DNA of 36,859 nucleotides from the NCBI GenBank assembly GCA_030950375.1, contig JAUZRN010000058.1, positions 1 to 36,859 on the forward strand, in the 5' to 3' direction. Source of the DNA: Rhodothermus sp. Lineage in GTDB: Bacteria; Bacteroidota; Rhodothermia; Rhodothermales; Rhodothermaceae. Made by a program: the position numbers and the translations under genes. Of the stretch, positions 32,093 through 36,859 are shown piece by piece. The notes below the pieces were generated by a model. That model worked only from the letters and a program-made list of their open reading frames with translations, did no database searches and had not been told where the DNA came from. Every line of letters starts with the position of its first letter. The first letter of the stretch is position 1.

Positions 32093-33172
32093 TCAAGGGG
32101 TCGGCGATGGTTGTGAAAGGCCGGCCATCAGCCGATCCAACTCCACTTCCACGTTGCGTACAAGGTCCTGTTTCTCTTCCCAGTGCATAAAAGCGTGGCG
32201 GAAGCCGTTGAGCACAACGTTTCGGAGCTGTTGCACGTTGAGTCCACAATGGTGATGCACGCGCCAGAGTTCGTCGGTCATAGTAGTGCGGCTAAACAGG
32301 CGGTTATCTGTGTTGATGGTTACCGGTACCGATCGGGCCACGTACTGCCGAAGGGGATGCGAGGCATAGTCGGTCACGGCCTTGGTCTGCACGTTGCTGG
32401 TCGGACAGACCTCCAGCGGAATCTGGTGGTCAATGACATACTGGAGCAGGTCCGGGTCTTGATAGAGGGTGACCCCGTGGCCCAGGCGGTGTGCCCCACA
32501 GTAGAACAGGGCCTGGTGGATCGAGTCAGGTCCCCAGGATTCGCCGGCATGGACGGTCAGATTCAGCAGGTGGTTACGGGCCAGGTAGAAGGCGTGCAGA
32601 TGGTGTTTGGGGGGATGACCAGCCTCGCCACCTGCCAGGTCGAAGGCGACCACGCCCCGCTTTCGGTAAGCAACGGCCAGTTCGGCTGTGCGGAGCGAGA
32701 GGGTTTCGGATTCATGGCGCAGGCCGCAGAGAATCAGACCGGTTCGGATACCGAAGTCACGCTCCGCTGCTCGTAATCCTTCAAGCACCGCATCGTTGAC
32801 CTGCTCGAGCGTCAGGCCTTCTGCAACGTGGAGTACTGGCGCGTAGCGAACCTCCAGGTAGCGGACGTTCTCGCGAGCGGCATCTTCGACCAGTTCATAG
32901 GCAATACGACGTAGTGCTTCGCGGGTCTGCATGACCGGTACCGTGTAGCGAAACCAGGCCAGATAGGCTTCCAGTGAGTTCGAAGTATCCACCTGATGCA
33001 GTGCTTCCGCCAGCCCTTCGAGACTGTCGGCCGGTAGCAGCGCACGTTTTCCCTGCTGAGTGGCCAGTTCCAGCAGCGTCTTCAGTCGTAGCGATCCATC
33101 CAGGTGGCAGTGCAATTCAGCCTTGGGCCAGGCCAGAATCGCGTTACGGGAGAGCGTAGTCGGGACTTCCAT
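32093..33172 (-). CDS. add: Adenosine deaminase
   Basis: The 359-residue zinc enzyme converts adenosine or deoxyadenosine to inosine in purine salvage. Its metal and catalytic residues are visible: H21 and H23 (ELHCHLDGSL), H208 and E211 (LTVHAGE), H232 (HRLGHGV) and D289 (TINTDNRLFS). The NTDN form, instead of NTDD, is the variant found in many bacterial add genes. It is transcribed first in a unit with aroA, an unusual pairing with no evident pathway link. It diverges from tatA, with about 210 bp between the starts. Confidence 0.95.
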   Translation of the reverse strand: MEVPTTLSRNAILAWPKAELHCHLDGSLRLKTLLELATQQGKRALLPADSLEGLAEALHQVDTSNSLEAYLAWFRYTVPVMQTREALRRIAYELVEDAARENVRYLEVRYAPVLHVAEGLTLEQVNDAVLEGLRAAERDFGIRTGLILCGLRHESETLSLRTAELAVAYRKRGVVAFDLAGGEAGHPPKHHLHAFYLARNHLLNLTVHAGESWGPDSIHQALFYCGAHRLGHGVTLYQDPDLLQYVIDHQIPLEVCPTSNVQTKAVTDYASHPLRQYVARSVPVTINTDNRLFSRTTMTDELWRVHHHCGLNVQQLRNVVLNGFRHAFMHWEEKQDLVRNVEVELDRLMAGLSQPSPTP

Positions 33173-33383
33173 GATGGGCTTTTTACCAAAAAGAAACGGC
33201 TACCGTTGCGCAGAGTTTCGGATACGGAACCCCAATTTCAGGCAGTCGTTTCGCAGATATCACGGGCATGCAGCTTTCGCGGGATTTTCCTGCACAGGAG
33301 GTCGCGCATCGCTTAATTTTAGGTGGCCGGCTGCATGCGGAAGGGGTAGCATTGTTCATCATTATGCCGTCTGAGGTGAAGCC

Positions 33384-33668
33384 ATGTTTGGGAACATTGG
33401 AGCGCCCGAGCTACTGCTGATTTTTCTGGTCGTGTTGCTGGTCTTTGGCGCCAAGCGCATTCCCGAGATCGCCCGGGGATTGGGCCGTGGGATCCGGGAG
33501 TTCAAAGAGGCTACGCGAGAGATTTCTCGAGAAATTTCGGTGGAAGTAGACGAAACACCACAGATTCGGGCACCACAGCAGGGAACGCCGACGGCACGGA
33601 CGACGGCGACGCCAACACAGCAACCGGCGGCCGGTTCGTCGCAGACGTCGGAATCCACCCAGAGCTGA
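33384..33668 (+). CDS. tatA: Sec-independent protein translocase TatA
   Basis: The 94-residue inner-membrane protein forms the pore of the twin-arginine pathway for folded proteins. One membrane helix (about 7-22), the hinge FGAKRIPE, and an amphipathic helix ([14 protein letters not shown]) are present. A long Thr/Gln/Ser-rich tail follows. GAGGTG precedes the ATG. No tatC is in the window. The stop is 10 bp before gatA, so the two genes are probably cotranscribed. Confidence 0.95.
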   Translation: MFGNIGAPELLLIFLVVLLVFGAKRIPEIARGLGRGIREFKEATREISREISVEVDETPQIRAPQQGTPTARTTATPTQQPAAGSSQTSESTQS

Positions 33669-33678
33669 TCGGCGAGGT

Positions 33679-35163
33679 ATGGAGTACCTGACCTATGCTG
33701 ACGCCCGACGGGCGCTGGAGGAGGGCGAGACCAGTTGTGAAGCACTGGTCTCGTCTTTTTTGGAACGTATTGAGGCCGACAACCCGCGCCTGAATGCCTT
33801 CATTTCGGTCGATGCCGAAGGAGCGCTGACGCAGGCACGGGCGCTGGATGAACGATTGGCTCGGGGGGAGCCACTGCCACCGCTGGGAGGGCTGGTGCTG
33901 GCCGTCAAAGACGTGATCTGCATCAAGGATCAGCGGGTGACGTGCGGCTCGCGCATGTTGGAGAACTTTGTTTCGCTTTATGATGCGACCGTCATCGAAC
34001 GGTTGCGGGCGGCAGGCGCCATTTTTATCGGGAAGGCGAACTGTGACGAGTTCGCCATGGGTTCGTCGAATGAAACCTCGTACTTCGGTCCGGCCCGTAA
34101 TCCGATCAATCCGGACTATGTGCCTGGCGGCTCCTCGGGTGGTTCGGCAGTGGCGGTGGCTGCGCGGATGTGCCAGGCCGCTCTCGGCAGTGACACGGGG
34201 GGCTCCATTCGTCAACCGGCAGCTTTCTGCGGAATCGTGGGGTTGAAGCCGACCTACGGCCGCGTCAGCCGTTACGGGCTGGTGGCCTATGCGTCGTCGT
34301 TCGACACAATCGGCCCGATGACGCATACGGTCGAGGATGCCGCCCGTATCCTGCAGGTGATCGCAGGCGTGGACCGCTGGGACTCGACAAGTGCGCCGGT
34401 CGACGTTCCGAATTATCTGGAGGCACTCACGCGGCCGATTAAAGGGCTTCGCATCGGATGGCCGCGCGAATACTTCGCTGAAGGACTGGACCCGGAAATC
34501 CGACAGATCCTCGAACAGCGGGCGGCTCAGCTTGAAGCAGCAGGAGCGGTGGTGCAGGAGGTGTCGCTGCCCCACATGGAATATGGCATCGCCACGTACT
34601 ACATTCTGGCCACAGCCGAAGCTTCCAGCAACCTGGCCCGGTACGACGGCATCCGATACGGCTATCGGGCCGATGTGCAGCAGATCCGGCGTGAGCTGGC
34701 CACCAACGACAGCGACGAGTCTGTTATCTATCAGCTCTACGTGCGTTCGCGGAGCGAAGGCTTTGGTACCGAGGTCAAGCGTCGGATCATGCTGGGTACC
34801 TATGTGCTTTCGGCTGGCTACTATGAAGCCTACTACGCCAAGGCGCAACGCGTGCGGCGATTGATTCGCCAGGACTTCGATCGGGCCTTTGAACAGGTCG
34901 ACGTGCTGCTTACCCCGGCTACGCCAACGCCGCCCTTCCGGCTGGGAAGCAAGCTGGCCGATCCACTCGAGATGTACCTGAACGATATCTACACGGTAAC
35001 AGCCAACCTGGCCGGTATTCCGGGGCTGGTCGTGCCGGTGGGAACGCATTCCAGTGGATTCCCGGTGGGGGCGCAGCTCCTGGGCCGCCACTTCGACGAG
35101 GCAACACTCCTGCAGGTGGGACAGGCTCTGATGGCAATGAGCGGTACCGTGGCCAGAACGTAA
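33679..35163 (+). CDS. gatA: Aspartyl/glutamyl-tRNA amidotransferase subunit A
   Basis: GatA is the amidase subunit of GatCAB, which makes Gln-tRNA(Gln) or Asn-tRNA(Asn) from mischarged Glu- or Asp-tRNA. The amidase-signature triad is visible: K77 (AVKD), S152 (cis-Ser, [11 protein letters not shown]) and S176 ([10 protein letters not shown]). [20 protein letters not shown] and the C-terminal [14 protein letters not shown] are typical GatA. Length (494) is normal. gatB and gatC are not in the window. It lies between tatA and sucD, all on one strand. A long open frame on the opposite strand (33511-35091) is a GC-codon shadow. Confidence 0.97.
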   Translation: MEYLTYADARRALEEGETSCEALVSSFLERIEADNPRLNAFISVDAEGALTQARALDERLARGEPLPPLGGLVLAVKDVICIKDQRVTCGSRMLENFVSLYDATVIERLRAAGAIFIGKANCDEFAMGSSNETSYFGPARNPINPDYVPGGSSGGSAVAVAARMCQAALGSDTGGSIRQPAAFCGIVGLKPTYGRVSRYGLVAYASSFDTIGPMTHTVEDAARILQVIAGVDRWDSTSAPVDVPNYLEALTRPIKGLRIGWPREYFAEGLDPEIRQILEQRAAQLEAAGAVVQEVSLPHMEYGIATYYILATAEASSNLARYDGIRYGYRADVQQIRRELATNDSDESVIYQLYVRSRSEGFGTEVKRRIMLGTYVLSAGYYEAYYAKAQRVRRLIRQDFDRAFEQVDVLLTPATPTPPFRLGSKLADPLEMYLNDIYTVTANLAGIPGLVVPVGTHSSGFPVGAQLLGRHFDEATLLQVGQALMAMSGTVART

Positions 35164-35218
35164 CCATTTTACGTCATTCCTGAAACGAATCGTCTGTCAC
35201 CAGCCAGCAAAAAGACCC

Positions 35219-36097
35219 ATGAGTATTCTGGTCGATCGCCATACGCGCCTGGTGGTGCAAGGCATTACCGGTAAGGAAGGGACCTTTCACACGCAGCAGA
35301 TGATCGAATACGGGACGAACGTGGTGGCCGGCGTCACCCCGGGCAAAGGGGGACAGAAGCACCTGGATCGTCCTGTCTTCAACACGGTGGCTGAGGCGGT
35401 CGAAAAAGAAGGGGCCAACACGTCGATTATTTTCGTACCGCCGGCCTTCGCGGCCGATGCCATCCTGGAAGCGGCTGATGCCGGTATTGAAGTGATCGTC
35501 TGCATTACCGAAGGTATCCCGGCCCGCGATATGGTGCCCGTTTATCATTATGTGAGACAGAAGGGGGTCAAACTGATCGGTCCAAACTGTCCCGGCGTCA
35601 TTACCCCCGGACAGGCCAAAGTGGGTATCATGCCGGGTATGATTTTCAAAGAGGGCCCAATTGGCGTGGTGTCGCGCTCGGGCACACTCACCTACGAAGC
35701 GGTCGATCAGCTCACGCGCCTCGGACTGGGACAGAGTACCGCCGTGGGCATTGGGGGCGACCCTATAATTGGCCTGCGGTTCACAGACGTGCTTCAACTG
35801 TTCCAGAACGATCCAGAAACGGAGGCGGTGGTGCTTATCGGTGAGATTGGCGGGACAGCCGAAGAGGAAGCGGCGGCCTTCATCAAGGAGCACATGACGA
35901 AGCCGGTCTTTGCCTTCATCGCCGGAGCCACGGCACCACCGGGACGCCGCATGGGGCATGCAGGGGCGATCATTGCCGGAGGCAAGGGAACGGCTGAGGA
36001 GAAATTCAGAGCGCTGGAAGCGGCGGGTGCCGTGGTGGTGCGTAACCCTGCACTGATCGGAGAGACAGTGCGTGAGCATCTGGGGGCGTTGGCCTGA
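35219..36097 (+). CDS. sucD: Succinyl-CoA synthetase, alpha subunit
   Basis: SucD carries the phosphohistidine intermediate of succinyl-CoA synthetase (ADP/GDP-forming), the TCA-cycle substrate-level phosphorylation step. The CoA-binding Rossmann part opens with [13 protein letters not shown] (12-24). [11 protein letters not shown] (121-131) is the signature, and the active histidine is H247 in [10 protein letters not shown]. Length (292) is normal. sucC is not in the window. The gap to gatA is about 55 bp and to engB six bases, so sucD and engB are one unit. Confidence 0.97.
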   Translation: MSILVDRHTRLVVQGITGKEGTFHTQQMIEYGTNVVAGVTPGKGGQKHLDRPVFNTVAEAVEKEGANTSIIFVPPAFAADAILEAADAGIEVIVCITEGIPARDMVPVYHYVRQKGVKLIGPNCPGVITPGQAKVGIMPGMIFKEGPIGVVSRSGTLTYEAVDQLTRLGLGQSTAVGIGGDPIIGLRFTDVLQLFQNDPETEAVVLIGEIGGTAEEEAAAFIKEHMTKPVFAFIAGATAPPGRRMGHAGAIIAGGKGTAEEKFRALEAAGAVVVRNPALIGETVREHLGALA

Positions 36098-36103
36098 AGC
36101 CCG

Positions 36104-36706
36104 ATGAAAAAGCCAGCGGCGCGTTTTGTCCGAAGCGTGACGCAGTGGGAAGATCTTCCTGACGATGGATTGCCCGAGGTAGCGTTTGCTGGCCGCTCTA
36201 ACGTTGGCAAAAGCTCGCTGCTGAATGCACTGCTTCGGGCACCCGGACTGGCCCGCACGAGCAGTACACCTGGAAAGACGCGCCAGCTCAACTTCTACCG
36301 GGTGAACGAGCAGCTCTATTTTGTGGACCTGCCTGGCTATGGCTTTGCGCGTACGTCACAGACGGAACGCCGTCTGTGGGGACGGCTCATTACCCGTTAC
36401 CTGCAGGAGCGTCCTACGCTGGCGCTTGTGGTGCATCTAATCGATAGCCGGCACCCGCCCACGCCGCTTGACGAAGCCATGATGGACCTGATGCGTGGCC
36501 AGCACGTCCCCTATCTGATTGCACTCACGAAGACCGATAAAGTATCGGGTAATCGGCGTACCCAGGCCGTGCAGGAAGTTGTGCGCGTGTTGCAGGAGCG
36601 CGCTATGGAAGTACCAATAATCCCGACCTCCGCACAGACGGGCCTGGGACTCCGCGATCTCTGGCGCTGGATCGAGCAGGTGACGGTAGGAAAACATAGG
36701 AGATAG
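36104..36706 (+). CDS. engB: Ribosome biogenesis GTP-binding protein EngB (YihA/YsxC)
   Basis: This 200-residue essential GTPase helps assemble the large ribosomal subunit. G1 is GRSNVGKS (30-37), with the G2 threonine in the SSTPGKT stretch. G3 is DLPG (75-78), G4 is TKTD (142-145) and G5 is SAQ (176-178). QLNFYRVN and LPGYGFA are further EngB signatures. It begins six bases after sucD. The last 150 bp of the window after it hold no gene or terminator that can be supported. Confidence 0.96.
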   Translation: MKKPAARFVRSVTQWEDLPDDGLPEVAFAGRSNVGKSSLLNALLRAPGLARTSSTPGKTRQLNFYRVNEQLYFVDLPGYGFARTSQTERRLWGRLITRYLQERPTLALVVHLIDSRHPPTPLDEAMMDLMRGQHVPYLIALTKTDKVSGNRRTQAVQEVVRVLQERAMEVPIIPTSAQTGLGLRDLWRWIEQVTVGKHRR

Positions 36707-36859
36707 GGGAATCTTGCAACGTCGAGAGGCCACAGGCGTAGTCTGCCCGGGCACGCAATCCGGGGCGTCTCGAAGCTGGGCAGTGGGCCCCTGTCGCGAA
36801 GTCGTGGAGGTACGTCATTCTATACAGGGGATCTTCGTGTGAACCAATAGCGATGGTGG

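Noticed and set aside
33511-35091. 526-codon open frame antisense to gatA
   Set aside because: It runs opposite a clear GatA with intact catalytic residues. It is rich in Arg, His and Gln as expected from the reverse of GC-rich codons, and it has no family motif.
35174-36079. 301-codon frame antisense to sucD
   Set aside because: It overlaps a complete SucD and its composition is typical of a reverse-strand shadow.

Overview
The window looks like chromosome of a moderately GC-rich, thermophilic member of the Rhodothermota/Bacteroidota, most likely Rhodothermus or a close relative. This is an inference from gene content: a SusC/SusD pair, a PorX-type regulator next to tsaE, a cargo protein with a type IX secretion (T9SS) tail, a GWxTD-domain protein and a long thermophile-type TrmB. 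No rRNA, tRNA, CRISPR array, phage block or transposase was seen.

Layout. 1-493: end of a thioredoxin-like protein. 707-2655 (minus): an ECF-like sigma factor followed by a bacterial eRF1-like protein (baeRF10 type). 2720-4518 (minus): amtB and a P-II gene, closed by a strong terminator. 4983-6820 (minus): a secreted Cys-rich 59-residue peptide resembling the NVEALA family, a six-bladed-propeller lipoprotein and a membrane-anchored thioredoxin-like protein with a CATC motif. 7098-9527: a 2H phosphoesterase, then divergently a YfiT/DinB-like protein and L-2-hydroxyglutarate oxidase. 9578-10010 and 16435-17140: two clusters of a degenerate hairpin-rich intergenic repeat. 10233-11365: a T9SS-tailed protein and a small orphan gene. 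11430-15194 (minus): porX, tsaE and an M28 peptidase lipoprotein. 15323-21263: trmB, a small membrane protein, an RNB ribonuclease (minus), an O-methyltransferase and a CbpA-type DnaJ. 21401-23198 (minus): murB and a YbfF-like esterase. 23409-27651: a SusC/SusD nutrient-uptake pair. 27778-30356: a GWxTD protein coupled to a single-domain MGMT-like protein. 30774-33172 (minus): adenosine deaminase and aroA. 33384-36706: tatA, gatA, sucD and engB.

How the genes work together. Most of the window is housekeeping: nitrogen sensing (amtB-P-II), translation and tRNA modification (tsaE, trmB, gatA, engB), cell wall and aromatic synthesis (murB, aroA), and the TCA cycle (sucD). The lineage-specific parts are the T9SS regulator and cargo, the SusCD porter, the peptide-propeller-thioredoxin trio and the sigma-baeRF pair.

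The best candidate for an under-described system is the trio at 4983-6820. Its peptide gene is under 60 codons and easily missed. Its product has four cysteines after the signal sequence, and a CxxC thioredoxin-like protein is encoded two genes downstream.
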